A stretch of DNA of 11,493 nucleotides from an uncultured Clostridium sp. (GCA_905203195.1 CAJKVD010000008.1:1-11493), one strand, 5' to 3'; counted from the first letter of the stretch, positions 1 to 8,602 are shown. Numbers and translations are program-made. Notes: generated from the sequence alone by a model not told the origin.

Positions 1-52
1 AAAAATAATAAGCAAAATGCAACAATTATAAGACACCGAAAGAACAGATTTA

Positions 53-1891
53 GTGCAAGAATATAAAGAAAGTTATGAAATTTTAATAAATATTTTTGAT
101 GAGATAGTAAAAATCTTTAGAGACGAAAATTTAACAATAAATCAATATTCAAACATATTAAAACAAGGTCTAAAGGCAAGCGGTCTAGGAAAAATACCAG
201 GAACACAAGAACAAGTAATAATAGGTGATGTAGACAGGTCACGAAGTCATAAAGTTGACACAATATTTATAATAGGGCTAAATGATGGGGTATACCCAAG
301 TATAAATAAAAGTGAAGGCTTCTTAGGAGATGAAGATAGAGAATATTTAAAAGAACAAGGAATAGAATTAGCAAAAGGAACATTAGAAAATTTATATGAT
401 GACAAGTTCAATATTTATAAAGCATTTACAACAGCAGAAAAAAAACTATATTTATCATACAGCTCAGCAGACACAGAAGGAGGAACATTAAGGCCATCAA
501 TGTATATAGCAAAAATAAAAAAAATGTTTCCAAAATTAGAAGAAAAAAGTGACATAATAAATCCAATTTATAAAATTACAAACAAAAAGGCAACGTATGA
601 GACGTTAATTGAAAAAATATCAAAAATAGAAGAAAATAAATTAGAAGCAGAATGGAAAGAAGTATATAAATATTATCAATCCAAAAAAGAATGGAATACA
701 AAATTAAATAAAGATTTAAAGGGAATAAGGTACACAAATCTTCCTAAAAAAATCGAAAATAAAACAATAAAAAAGTTATATGGAAATATATTAAAAACAA
801 GTGTATCAAGGCTAGAAACATATAAAAAATGCCCATTTTCATATTTCTTAAAATATGGATTAAATCTAAAAGAAAAAGAAGAATTGAAAATACAAAGTTT
901 TGATACAGGTTCATTTATGCATGAAGTAATAGATTTATTCTTCAATAATGTTAAAGAAGAAAATATACAACTAAACGAATTATTAGGAAAAGAAGAAAAA
1001 ATACAAAAAATAGTAAATCAAATAATTGAAACGAAATTAGACTATGGAAAATACAAATTTACAGCAACTGTAAAATATAAAATATTAATACAAAGATTAG
1101 AAAGAATGATTACAAAAGCATTAAAATATATTATAGAAAGCTTAGTATATAGTGATTTCAATGTAGAAGGCACAGAAGTAGAATTTGGAAAAGGAGAAGA
1201 AAACAAGCCAATAGAGATAACATTAGATAATGGAAAGAAAATAGAAATCACAGGAAAAATAGATAGAGTTGATGTTGCTAAATCAGCAGATGGAAAATAT
1301 TTAAGAATTATAGATTATAAATCATCTGCAAGAAATGTAGACTTAAATGAAGTATATGCAGGAATATCAATACAATTATTAACATATTTAGATGCAATAT
1401 GTGAAGAAAAGGATTTTTTACCAGCAGGAATATTGTATTTTAATCTAATAGAAAAAAATGTAAGTCCAAAAGCAAAAACAGAAGAAGTAATAGAAGAAGA
1501 AATACGAAAACAATTTAAAATGAAGGGATTAATTTTAGCAGATATTGAAGTAATGAAAATGCAAGACAACAATTTAAAAGAGGGAGTTACATCAAAAATA
1601 TTACCAGCAGGAATCAGTGCAAAAGGAGAAATTAGTAAAAGAGACACAAATGGAGTAAATAAAGAAGAATTCGAAATTTTGCAAAAATATATAAAAAGAA
1701 TAATAAAACAAATAGGAGAAGAAATTTTACAAGGAAAAATAGACCTAAAACCAACAAATCATAAAGGAAACACTCCATGCCAATATTGTGAATACCATTC
1801 AATATGTGGTTTTGATGCAAGAAACAATCAAAACAAATATGAATATATTGAAAATCTAAGCAAAGACGATATAATAAGAAAAATGAAATAA
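53..1891 (+). CDS. addB: AddB, ATP-dependent helicase/nuclease subunit B (C-terminal part)
   Basis: This is the C-terminal half of the AddB subunit of the AddAB helicase-nuclease, which processes double-strand breaks for RecA-dependent repair. Seen here: the GLNDGVYPS segment typical of the inactivated helicase part, then a RecB-type nuclease domain with His290, Asp404 (IDRVD), Asp421 and Lys423 (IDYKSS) and Gln441/Tyr445 (QLLTY). Four cysteines, Cys260 plus Cys576, Cys579 and Cys585 (CxxCx5C), match the 4Fe-4S cluster that clamps the AddB nuclease domain. AddB is usually about 1100-1200 residues, so about half is missing. The frame reads back from GTG 53 through DTERTDL to an in-frame TAA at 29-31, with more open codons before it. 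GTG 53 has no SD and is only the first possible start after that stop, not a believable native start. The gene is therefore either interrupted by a nonsense change or affected by an error near the window edge. addA is not visible. Confidence 0.9.
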   Translation: MQEYKESYEILINIFDEIVKIFRDENLTINQYSNILKQGLKASGLGKIPGTQEQVIIGDVDRSRSHKVDTIFIIGLNDGVYPSINKSEGFLGDEDREYLKEQGIELAKGTLENLYDDKFNIYKAFTTAEKKLYLSYSSADTEGGTLRPSMYIAKIKKMFPKLEEKSDIINPIYKITNKKATYETLIEKISKIEENKLEAEWKEVYKYYQSKKEWNTKLNKDLKGIRYTNLPKKIENKTIKKLYGNILKTSVSRLETYKKCPFSYFLKYGLNLKEKEELKIQSFDTGSFMHEVIDLFFNNVKEENIQLNELLGKEEKIQKIVNQIIETKLDYGKYKFTATVKYKILIQRLERMITKALKYIIESLVYSDFNVEGTEVEFGKGEENKPIEITLDNGKKIEITGKIDRVDVAKSADGKYLRIIDYKSSARNVDLNEVYAGISIQLLTYLDAICEEKDFLPAGILYFNLIEKNVSPKAKTEEVIEEEIRKQFKMKGLILADIEVMKMQDNNLKEGVTSKILPAGISAKGEISKRDTNGVNKEEFEILQKYIKRIIKQIGEEILQGKIDLKPTNHKGNTPCQYCEYHSICGFDARNNQNKYEYIENLSKDDIIRKMK

Positions 1892-1902
1892 AGAGGTGTA
1901 AA

Positions 1903-2754
1903 GTGGATTTATCAAATGAAAATATAGTATACACAAAAACTGATAAAACAGAATATATACAATTTAAAAAGTTGTTAAAATACAGTGATATTATAACACA
2001 TGCATTTTCTGTTGGAACAGATGTTAATTTTAGAGGAACCAAAAAGGAAAAAGAGAAAATAATAAAATGTAATCAAGAAAAGATGCTAAATGATTACACC
2101 AAATTATGTACAAGTTTAGACTTAGAAAAAAATAATATAGTAAGACCAATACAAACACATTCAAATAATATAAAAATAGTAACAAGAAAAATACTAAAAA
2201 ACGAGCCAGATATATATGTAGAAAAATATGAAAACACAGATGGACTAATAACTCAGAAAAAAGATATAATATTAGCAACTACTAGTGCAGATTGCATCCT
2301 ATTAATATTTTTTGATCCACAAACAAAAACAATAGCAAATATTCACTCAGGATGGAAAGGAACATATAAGCAAATAGCAAGTAAAACCGTAAAAAAAATG
2401 AAGCAAGAATTAAGTATAAAACCAGAAAATCTAATTTGTTGCATGTGCCCAAGTATTAGAAAATGCCATTTTGAAGTTAAACAAGATGTAAAAGACTTAT
2501 TTGAAGAAGAATTTAAAAATAAAACAGACATAAGTAGATTAATAAAAAAACAACCATATAAAGAAGGTACAGATGAAAAATGGAATATAGACACAATAGA
2601 ATTAAATAAAGCAATGTTAATAAAAGAAGGACTGAAACCAGAGAATATAATAGACAGTAAGATTTGCACTGTCTGCAATTCAGACCAACTACATTCATAT
2701 AGAGTAGAAAAAGAAAAATTAGGATTAGAAACAGCAATAATTGCTTTGAAATAA
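1903..2754 (+). CDS. pgeF: PgeF/YlmD family laccase-domain protein (polyphenol oxidase family)
   Basis: A 283-residue protein of the multicopper-oxidase-like laccase-domain (DUF152, YfiH/YlmD) family. E. coli YfiH (PgeF) keeps L-serine from replacing L-alanine in peptidoglycan precursors; other members act on purine nucleosides. Seen here: the likely zinc triad His86 (QTHSNN), Cys131 (SADCILL) and His148 (HSGWKGT). The 17-residue Cys-His spacing equals that of YfiH. Further family motifs are CPSIRKCHFEV, WNIDTIELN and the C-terminal CTVC...HSYRVEK. The start is GTG 1903, with an AGAGGTG SD 4 nt upstream. It lies 11 bp after addB and 21 bp before the glycosylase gene, so it is probably cotranscribed. 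The family assignment is secure; the physiological substrate is inferred. Confidence 0.88.
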   Translation: MDLSNENIVYTKTDKTEYIQFKKLLKYSDIITHAFSVGTDVNFRGTKKEKEKIIKCNQEKMLNDYTKLCTSLDLEKNNIVRPIQTHSNNIKIVTRKILKNEPDIYVEKYENTDGLITQKKDIILATTSADCILLIFFDPQTKTIANIHSGWKGTYKQIASKTVKKMKQELSIKPENLICCMCPSIRKCHFEVKQDVKDLFEEEFKNKTDISRLIKKQPYKEGTDEKWNIDTIELNKAMLIKEGLKPENIIDSKICTVCNSDQLHSYRVEKEKLGLETAIIALK

Positions 2755-2775
2755 TAGAAAGGAAAGAAAATTCAT

Positions 2776-3354
2776 ATGTACCAAACATGGGAAGAACTAG
2801 AAAACTCAATAAAGAATTGTCAAAAATGTAATTTGTGTAAAGCAAGACAAAATATTGTATTTGGAGTAGGAAATAAAAATGCAATAATAATGTTTATAGG
2901 CGAAGGACCAGGAGCAGATGAAGATAGATTAGGAGAACCATTTGTAGGAAGAGCAGGAAAACTGATGAATATGGCATTCAAAATGGTCGGAATAAATAGA
3001 GAAAATGTGTATATTGCAAATATAGTAAAATGTAGACCACCTCAAAATAGAAATCCAAAAGAGGATGAAGCTACTGCATGCTTAGATTATTTACGTAATC
3101 AAGTAGTATTAGTAAAACCAAAAATAATAGTACTTTTAGGAAGTGTAGCCTTAAAAAACATATTAGGCAAAGAATATGGAATTACAGCTTCCAGAGGAAA
3201 ATGGATTGAAAAAAAAGGAATTACATATATGCCCACCTGGCATCCAGCAGCATTACTACGTGATGAAAATAAAAAAATTGACTTTATTAAAGACCTAATG
3301 TTAGTTACTGAACGTGTGAACCAAGTAGTCAAAAACATTGACTATACTGAATAA
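2776..3354 (+). CDS. Uracil-DNA glycosylase, family 4 (Fe-S)
   Basis: A 192-residue family 4 uracil-DNA glycosylase, which removes uracil arising from cytosine deamination to start base-excision repair. Seen here: Cys15 and Cys18 near the N-terminus (with an extra Cys21) plus Cys86 and Cys102, the four-cysteine pattern that binds a 4Fe-4S cluster in this family. The uracil-pocket motif [17 protein letters not shown] starts at residue 42, and the DNA-intercalation motif WHPAALLR lies near residue 155. The length is normal. ATG 2776 is preceded by AAAGGAAAG about 9 nt upstream. Sitting behind addB and pgeF in one run, it makes the 5' half of the window partly a DNA-repair neighbourhood. It is distinct from the Ung-type family 1 enzyme. 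Confidence 0.93.
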   Translation: MYQTWEELENSIKNCQKCNLCKARQNIVFGVGNKNAIIMFIGEGPGADEDRLGEPFVGRAGKLMNMAFKMVGINRENVYIANIVKCRPPQNRNPKEDEATACLDYLRNQVVLVKPKIIVLLGSVALKNILGKEYGITASRGKWIEKKGITYMPTWHPAALLRDENKKIDFIKDLMLVTERVNQVVKNIDYTE

Positions 3355-3392
3355 AAAATATAGAATAGTAAAAAAAATGAAAGGAACTAGAA

Positions 3393-4679
3393 ATGAAAGA
3401 TATACAAGAAAAAATGAATTACTGTTTAAATTGCAAAATAAAACCATGTTCAAACAAAGGATGCCCATTAGGAAATGATATACCAGAATTTATAAAATTA
3501 GCAAAAGAAGAAAAAATAGAAGAAGCATATGCTACAATATCAAAAACTAGTGTATTACCAGGAATATGTGGAAGAGTATGCCCACATATGAAGCAATGTG
3601 AAGGAAGTTGTGTAAGAGGAATAAAAGGAAGCCCAGTAGATATAGGAACAATAGAAAGTTACATATTTGACAAAGCAATGGAACAAGGCTTAAGCTTAAA
3701 AAAGATATATGAAAAATATTCAAGTGAAGAAAACAAGCAAGAAAAAGAAATATTAAAATGTAAAAAAGTAGCAATAATAGGAGGAGGACCAGCAGGGTTA
3801 ACATGTGCAGCGTTTTTAGCTAAAGAAGGGATAAAAGTTACAATTTATGAAAAATATGATTCTCTTGGAGGAATTTTAGCACACGGAATACCAGACTTTA
3901 GACTATCTAACCAAGTAGTAGAAAAAACAATAAACAATATATTAGAACTAGGAATTAAAGTAGAATACAAAAAAGAACTAGGAAAAAATTTAGATTTAGA
4001 AAAACTTAAACAAAAATATGATGCAGTATTTTTATCAACAGGAGCAAACAAATCTGCAAAAATGGGAGTAGAAGGGGAAAATCTAAAAGGAGTATATGGA
4101 GGAAATGAATTATTAGAAAAAGATATGCATCCAGATTACAATGGAAAAACAGTAGCAGTAATAGGCGGAGGAAATGTAGCAATGGACTGTGCCAGAACAA
4201 TCCAAAGAAAAGGAGCTAAAGAAGTATTAATCATTTATAGAAGAGCAGAAGAACAGATGCCAGCAGAAAAAAAAGAAATAGAAGAAGCAAAAAAAGAAGG
4301 AGTAAAATTTGTATTCCAAAATAATATTGTAAAAATTATAGGAAATGAAAAAGTAGAAAAAGTAGAATTAATAAAAACAAAACTAATAAAAAAAGAAGGA
4401 GAAACAAGAGAAGTACCTGTAAACATAGATGGCAGTAATTATAGTATTGATGTGGATTATATAATTATGGCACTTGGTGGGACTGTATCAGATGAAACAT
4501 TGACTTTAGGACTAACTTTAAATAAATGGGGAAATATTTTAGTTGATGAAAAATATCAGACTTCAGATACTAAAATTTTTGCTGGTGGAGATTTAGCAGG
4601 CACAAAAGGTACGGTAGCTTTGGCAGCAAGATCTGGAAGAGAAGCAGCAAAAAATATAAAAAAATTCTTGATTTTTTAA
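3393..4679 (+). CDS. GltD-like NAD(P)-dependent FAD/Fe-S oxidoreductase
   Basis: A 428-residue flavoprotein resembling the small subunit of glutamate synthase (GltD) and related NfnB/dihydropyrimidine dehydrogenase-type electron-transfer subunits. Seen here: an N-terminal double cysteine set (Cys11, Cys14, Cys19, Cys24 and Cys59, Cys63, Cys69, Cys73) for two 4Fe-4S clusters; an FAD dinucleotide fold GGGPAGL near residue 130; an NAD(P)H fold GGGNVAMD from residue 258; and the FAGGDLAGTKGTVALAARSGREAA segment that closes the FAD site. The N-terminal linker is slightly shorter than usual but the protein looks complete. SD AAAGGA lies 7 nt before ATG 3393. No glutamate synthase large subunit lies in the window. 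It may pair with a distant GltB or another partner oxidoreductase, so the exact reaction is open. Confidence 0.85.
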   Translation: MKDIQEKMNYCLNCKIKPCSNKGCPLGNDIPEFIKLAKEEKIEEAYATISKTSVLPGICGRVCPHMKQCEGSCVRGIKGSPVDIGTIESYIFDKAMEQGLSLKKIYEKYSSEENKQEKEILKCKKVAIIGGGPAGLTCAAFLAKEGIKVTIYEKYDSLGGILAHGIPDFRLSNQVVEKTINNILELGIKVEYKKELGKNLDLEKLKQKYDAVFLSTGANKSAKMGVEGENLKGVYGGNELLEKDMHPDYNGKTVAVIGGGNVAMDCARTIQRKGAKEVLIIYRRAEEQMPAEKKEIEEAKKEGVKFVFQNNIVKIIGNEKVEKVELIKTKLIKKEGETREVPVNIDGSNYSIDVDYIIMALGGTVSDETLTLGLTLNKWGNILVDEKYQTSDTKIFAGGDLAGTKGTVALAARSGREAAKNIKKFLIF

Positions 4680-4696
4680 AAAAAGTCGTGTATAAT
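4668..4696 (+). promoter_or_regulatory. Sigma-A promoter of the MATE-fusion gene
   Basis: TTGATT (4668-4673), a 17-bp spacer, then TATAAT (4691-4696). The -35 box lies inside the last codons of the GltD-like gene. Predicted transcription starts near 4703, giving a leader of about 135 nt before ATG 4838. Confidence 0.7.
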
Positions 4697-4750
4697 ATAT
4701 AGATGTTGCCACGCAATATTGCTATAAAATTAAATATTTATATTATTTAA

Positions 4751-4788
4751 AGGTTGTGAAAATTTTAAATTTTAAAATTTTCCAACCT
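4751..4788 (+). promoter_or_regulatory. Long stem-loop in the leader of the MATE-fusion gene
   Basis: AGGTTG (4751-4756) pairs with CAACCT (4783-4788). After a one-base bulge, G4758 pairs with C4782, then AAAATTTT (4759-4766) pairs with AAAATTTT (4774-4781), and two further A-T pairs close the loop. That gives roughly 17 pairs. No T tract follows, so it is not a normal terminator. It lies about 35 nt before a strong SD (4824-4832). The rest of the 4680-4837 gap holds only the promoter and a short palindrome, GCAATATTGC, at 4713-4722. I cannot match it to a riboswitch class. Confidence 0.5.
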
Positions 4789-4837
4789 CATTTGTGACTT
4801 TAAAGCCAAAATATTAAAAAATAAGGAAGGAGAAAAG

Positions 4838-6835
4838 ATGGAAAAAGAAGAAAACATATTAGGAACAGAAAAAATAGGAAAATTAATAAGAAAATTTTCA
4901 ATACCATGTATAATATCATTATTAGTAAACTCATTGTATAACATAATCGACCAAATATTTATTGGTTGGGGAGTAGGATACATAGGAAATGGGGCAACAA
5001 ATGTAGTGTTCCCATTAACAATGATAGGATTAGCATTATCATTAATGTTTGGTGATGGAGCATCAGCCTATTTAAGTTTAAAACTTGGAGAAAAGAAAAA
5101 AGAAGAAGCAGCAAAAGGTGTAGGAAATGCAGTAGCAATATCATCAATAATATCAATAATATTTTGCGCCATAACATTAATATTTTTACCACAATTATTA
5201 ACAATGTTTGGATGCACAGAAACATTAAGAGAATATGCAATAAAATATGGTTCAATAATAGCAATAGGATTACCATTTTCAATGATAGGAACAACATTAA
5301 ACTCAATAATAAGAGCAGATGGTAGTCCCAAATATTCAATGGCATCAATGCTTACAGGAGCAATATTAAATACAATATTAGATCCAATATTTATATTTGT
5401 ATTTAAAATGGGAGTTGAAGGTGCAGCAATAGCTACAGTGATAAGCCAAATAGCAACATTTATATTAAATATAATTTATATTAAAAAATTCAAATCAATC
5501 AAAATAAGCAAAGAATCATTAAAAATAAAAGCAAGTATAGTAAAAAATGTTGCAATGTTAGGAATAAGCAGTTTTATTACACAAATGAGCATAGTATTTG
5601 TAATGGCGGCAGAAAACAATTTACTTGGAAAATATGGCATGGAATCAAAATTTGGTTCAGAAATACCAATCACAGTATTAGGAATAGTAATGAAAATAAG
5701 CCAAATATTAAACAGTATTATAATAGGAATAGCAGCAGGAGCCCAACCAATATTTGGATATAACTATGGTGCTGGAAAATTTGATAGAGTTAAGAAAACT
5801 TTAAAAATAGTATTAGGAACAAGTGTTATAATAAGTACATTTGCATTTATATTATTCCAAACAATCCCAGATAAATTAATAGCAATATTTGGAAGCGGAG
5901 ATGAAAATTACATAGAATTTGCATGCTTAACATTTAGAACATATTTAATGTTATGTATATGTAACGGAATACAAATACCATCAGGAATATTCTTCCAAGC
6001 AATTGGAAAAAGTATAAAAAGTGCAATATTATCAATATCAAGACAAATAGCATTTTTAATACCAGCAATGATAACATTTAGCCACTTTTTCGGATTAAAA
6101 GGAGTATTATTTGCAGGACCATTTGCAGATGGATTAGCATTTATATTAGCATCAATATTATTAGTAAAAGAAGTAAAGAATTTAAAAGCAGGAAATGTTG
6201 AACAAAAAGAATTAAAAGAAAATAATAGTGTAGAAGCAAAAATGGATAAACATGTAGTAATAACAATAGCAAGAGAATATGCATCTGGTGGAAGATATGT
6301 TGGTAAACTAGTTGCAGAAAAATTAGGCATTAAAGTATATGATAAAGAATTTATAATAAAAATAGCAGAAGAAACAGGATTATCACAAGAATATATAGAA
6401 AACAATGAACAAAAAAGAGATGCTTTAGCAGCCCTAAATAGTGGATATTATTCTGGAATAAATAATAGTGATGAATTATTTATAAAAGAATCTGAAATGA
6501 TAAAAGAAGTAGCACAAAAAGAATCATGTGTAATAGTTGGAAGATGTGCAGATTATATTTTGCAAGATAGAGACGATGTTCTTAAAGTCTTTATTTATAG
6601 TGATATGCCAAACAAAATAAATAGAGCAGCAACATATTATAATCTAGAACAAAAAAATGCTGAAAAAGAAATCAAAAGAATTGATAAGCTAAGAGCAAAC
6701 CATTATAAATATTATACAGGAAAAGAATGGAGCAATCACTCTAATTATGATATTTGTATTAATAGTGATGTTCTTGGAGTTGAAAAAACAGCAAATTTAA
6801 TTTGCGATTTAGTTAATGAAAAAGTAAGAGTATAG
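4838..6835 (+). CDS. MATE efflux transporter fused to a cytidylate-kinase-like domain
   Basis: A 665-residue two-domain protein. Residues 1 to about 455 form a MATE-family multidrug/toxin antiporter: twelve hydrophobic segments, the paired half-motifs NSLYNIIDQIFIGWGVG near residue 30 and GAAAGAQPIFGYNYGAG-like sequence near 300, and RADGSPKYSM in the first half. Such transporters export cationic compounds with Na+ or H+ exchange. After a hydrophilic linker (about 455-468), residues 469-665 match the cytidylate-kinase-like family (Cytidylate_kin2) common as separate proteins in Clostridia: VITIAREYASGGRYVGKLVAEKLG at the nucleotide end, IVGRCADYIL near 567, and VFIYSDMPNKINR. The kinase-like part begins at an internal Met469 without a good SD and has the size of the free-standing protein. 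SD AGGAAGGAG lies 5 nt before ATG 4838. Both domains are recognisable; substrate and any role for nucleotide sensing are unknown. Confidence 0.85.
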   Translation: MEKEENILGTEKIGKLIRKFSIPCIISLLVNSLYNIIDQIFIGWGVGYIGNGATNVVFPLTMIGLALSLMFGDGASAYLSLKLGEKKKEEAAKGVGNAVAISSIISIIFCAITLIFLPQLLTMFGCTETLREYAIKYGSIIAIGLPFSMIGTTLNSIIRADGSPKYSMASMLTGAILNTILDPIFIFVFKMGVEGAAIATVISQIATFILNIIYIKKFKSIKISKESLKIKASIVKNVAMLGISSFITQMSIVFVMAAENNLLGKYGMESKFGSEIPITVLGIVMKISQILNSIIIGIAAGAQPIFGYNYGAGKFDRVKKTLKIVLGTSVIISTFAFILFQTIPDKLIAIFGSGDENYIEFACLTFRTYLMLCICNGIQIPSGIFFQAIGKSIKSAILSISRQIAFLIPAMITFSHFFGLKGVLFAGPFADGLAFILASILLVKEVKNLKAGNVEQKELKENNSVEAKMDKHVVITIAREYASGGRYVGKLVAEKLGIKVYDKEFIIKIAEETGLSQEYIENNEQKRDALAALNSGYYSGINNSDELFIKESEMIKEVAQKESCVIVGRCADYILQDRDDVLKVFIYSDMPNKINRAATYYNLEQKNAEKEIKRIDKLRANHYKYYTGKEWSNHSNYDICINSDVLGVEKTANLICDLVNEKVRV

Positions 6836-6841
6836 ATTTTT

Positions 6842-6883
6842 ATAAAGTGATTAATTTTTTATAAAGTTAATCGCTTTATTTTT
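6842..6883 (+). terminator. Intrinsic terminator after the MATE-fusion gene
   Basis: ATAAAGTGATTAA (6842-6854) pairs with TTAATCGCTTTAT (6867-6879), with one G-T wobble, followed by a T tract (6880-6883). It begins 6 nt after the stop codon. Confidence 0.75.
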
Positions 6884-6915
6884 ATAAAAGGGTTTTAATT
6901 TTTAATAAGATAATG

Positions 6916-6921
6916 TATAAT
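6916..6921 (+). promoter_or_regulatory. Probable -10 box of the serpin-like gene
   Basis: TATAAT lies about 30 bp before the start codon and after the previous terminator, so a promoter is expected here. The -35 position (near 6893, TTTTAA) is a poor match. Confidence 0.4.
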
Positions 6922-6951
6922 AAAGAAAAATAAATGAAAGGTGGAATGCTT

Positions 6952-8046
6952 ATGAAAAAAACAATAAAAATAGTAGGTGGAATATTAATATTAGCAATAA
7001 TAATTTGTGGAATAGTATTTGCGGTAAACAATAAAGAGCAAAGTGAGGAAGGAAAAGAAAGCTCAAAAGAACACACATTTAACAGCAACAATGAAATAAA
7101 AACCGCATTAACATTAAAAGATGAGATACAAAATAATACAATATGGTGTGGTACATTTCAATTAATATGGAATGACTTAAAAAATGATTTAGCTAAACAA
7201 GACATAACATTTACTCCACAAAAACAAATAGTAAAAAATTTAAATGAAGAAACATTTACAACAAAAGATATATCAGAACAATACTATTATAAAAAAGTAG
7301 GAACACCATCAGTACAATTAAAAGAAGAAATAGAAAAAGCAATAAAGGAAAAATTTAATGAAACAAGTGACATATTAGATCAATTTGATTGGGATAAAAA
7401 AAGCAAAGAAGATTATTTTTTATATGCAATGTTAAAAAAAGAATTTCAATTTGAAAAAGAATTTGAAGAATTAGAAAATGGACAATTTGGTAATTACGAA
7501 AATGTAAAATATTTTGGAATAAGAAAAAATAATGAAAGTGAAGAATTAAGAAATCAAGTGGAGGTTTTATATTATAATTCAAAAGATGATTTTGCAATAA
7601 AATTAAAAACTAAACAAGAAGATGAAGTAATCCTTTGCAAAAATCCAAATGGAAACACATTTAGTGAAATATATCAAAATATACAACAACAAGAATCAAG
7701 CTATGATGGAAGTAAAGAATTAGAAGAAAAAGAACTGTTAAAAATTCCTAACATAAAAATAAATGAGAAAAAGGAAATAACAGAAGTTGAAAATGAACCA
7801 TTTTTCTTTTCTAATGGTGAAAGCTATATGATAGAAAAAGCATTACAAACAATACAGTTTGATTTAGATAAAAAAGGTGGAAAAATAAAAAGCGAAGCTG
7901 GAATGATGGTAAGCAAAACAGCATTAATGCCAGGTGAAAGCAGAGAATTTGCCATTGATAATACATTTGCAATATTCTTAAAAGAAGAAGGAAAAGATAA
8001 CCCATATTTTGCAGCTAAAATTGATGACATAACAAAATTTCAATAA
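6952..8046 (+). CDS. Membrane-anchored protein with serpin-like C-terminus
   Basis: A 364-residue protein not assigned with certainty. I chose ATG 6952 over ATG 6934 or 6946 because AAAGGTGG (6937-6944) sits 7 nt upstream and the resulting start, MKKTIKIVGG, is a normal signal anchor. One hydrophobic segment spans about residues 7-25; there is no lipobox. The remainder is hydrophilic and should face outside. From residue 293 it reads MIEKALQTIQFDLDKKGG, then SEAGMMV, then FAIDNTFAIFL (333 onward) and PYFAAKIDDI (351 onward). This order resembles the serpin strand 5A, hinge, exposed loop, the F-x-x-D-x-P-F-like strand and the final strand. About 23 residues separate Gly310 from Phe333, close to an inhibitory serpin loop. 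A middle segment, YFLYAMLKKEFQFEKEF followed by VEVLYY, also echoes serpin sheet A. The hinge is not the usual small-residue GTEAAAAT, so inhibitor activity is doubtful. A bacterial serpin relative is an inference; it could be an unrelated exported protein. Confidence 0.55.
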   Translation: MKKTIKIVGGILILAIIICGIVFAVNNKEQSEEGKESSKEHTFNSNNEIKTALTLKDEIQNNTIWCGTFQLIWNDLKNDLAKQDITFTPQKQIVKNLNEETFTTKDISEQYYYKKVGTPSVQLKEEIEKAIKEKFNETSDILDQFDWDKKSKEDYFLYAMLKKEFQFEKEFEELENGQFGNYENVKYFGIRKNNESEELRNQVEVLYYNSKDDFAIKLKTKQEDEVILCKNPNGNTFSEIYQNIQQQESSYDGSKELEEKELLKIPNIKINEKKEITEVENEPFFFSNGESYMIEKALQTIQFDLDKKGGKIKSEAGMMVSKTALMPGESREFAIDNTFAIFLKEEGKDNPYFAAKIDDITKFQ

Positions 8047-8049
8047 TAA

Positions 8050-8081
8050 AAAAAGATTAGTTCGAAGGGACTAGTCTTTTT
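8050..8081. terminator. Bidirectional terminator between serpin-like gene and toxin gene
   Basis: AAAAAGATTAGT (8050-8061) pairs with ACTAGTCTTTTT (8070-8081), with one wobble pair and an 8-nt loop. T runs lie on both strands, so it can end the + strand gene and the convergent toxin transcript. Confidence 0.75.
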
Positions 8082-8102
8082 CCATATAGGTATATTTATT
8101 AC

Positions 8103-8579
8103 TTATTTATTTAATAATATTTTCTTCATTTCAATAATGTCATAAAATGGAATGTTAATTCCTCTTTCTGCCAATTCTACTACTCTAATTGATGTAATAA
8201 TTACATTATCTCTAACTCTTGTTGGAATTTCTACATCTATATTAGAATTAACATATTTATTTTCTATGTACTTTTCTGTTGTTGGAAATATATTTTGTAT
8301 TAAAAATACAGCTTTTTTTCCCAAAACATTCCCAAAAATAAAGTTATATACGGGTCTATTTCCACTTTTGGCTTTCTTACTTTCATATAATTTTTTATAT
8401 TTTTCGTATTTTGTGGATAATGGAACAAACCAAATTATCTCTTTATTTTTTCTATCTTTAAAACAAAAATAACAAGGTCTTTTATTACCATTTTCTTTAT
8501 TAACCATTAATCCATAATCTTTAAATACATCAAAAAATTCGTCTTTTATAAAATAAAATTTACCATCTTCTATTATCAT
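8103..8579 (-). CDS. cptN: Type III toxin-antitoxin endoribonuclease, CptN/ToxN-like
   Basis: A 158-residue protein matching the type III toxin fold, best of the CptN subgroup known from Coprococcus and Eubacterium. Such toxins cut cellular RNA and their own antitoxin precursor, and are held inactive in a protein-RNA complex; some family members abort phage infection. Seen here: KFYFIKDEFF at residue 7, NKRPCYFCFKDRK at 32-44, IIWFVPLSTKYEKY at 48-61 (Ser55, Thr56 and Lys57 sit where ToxN has its catalytic Ser/Lys region), and KKAVFLIQNIFPTTEKYI at 88-105. Start ATG 8579 has SD AAAGGAG (plus-strand 8590-8596) 10 nt upstream. Immediately upstream lie a terminator hairpin and two 48-nt antitoxin repeats, the layout that defines type III systems. 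The CptN rather than TenpN label rests on remembered family motifs; membership in type III is well supported by context. Confidence 0.85.
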   Translation of the reverse strand: MIIEDGKFYFIKDEFFDVFKDYGLMVNKENGNKRPCYFCFKDRKNKEIIWFVPLSTKYEKYKKLYESKKAKSGNRPVYNFIFGNVLGKKAVFLIQNIFPTTEKYIENKYVNSNIDVEIPTRVRDNVIITSIRVVELAERGINIPFYDIIEMKKILLNK

Positions 8580-8602
8580 TTTACTACAACTCCTTTTTAT
8601 GA

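Noticed and set aside
4959..5348. 129-codon Leu-rich open frame on the minus strand
   Set aside because: Long minus-strand frames opposite A-rich coding sequence arise from base composition; no SD or recognisable domain.
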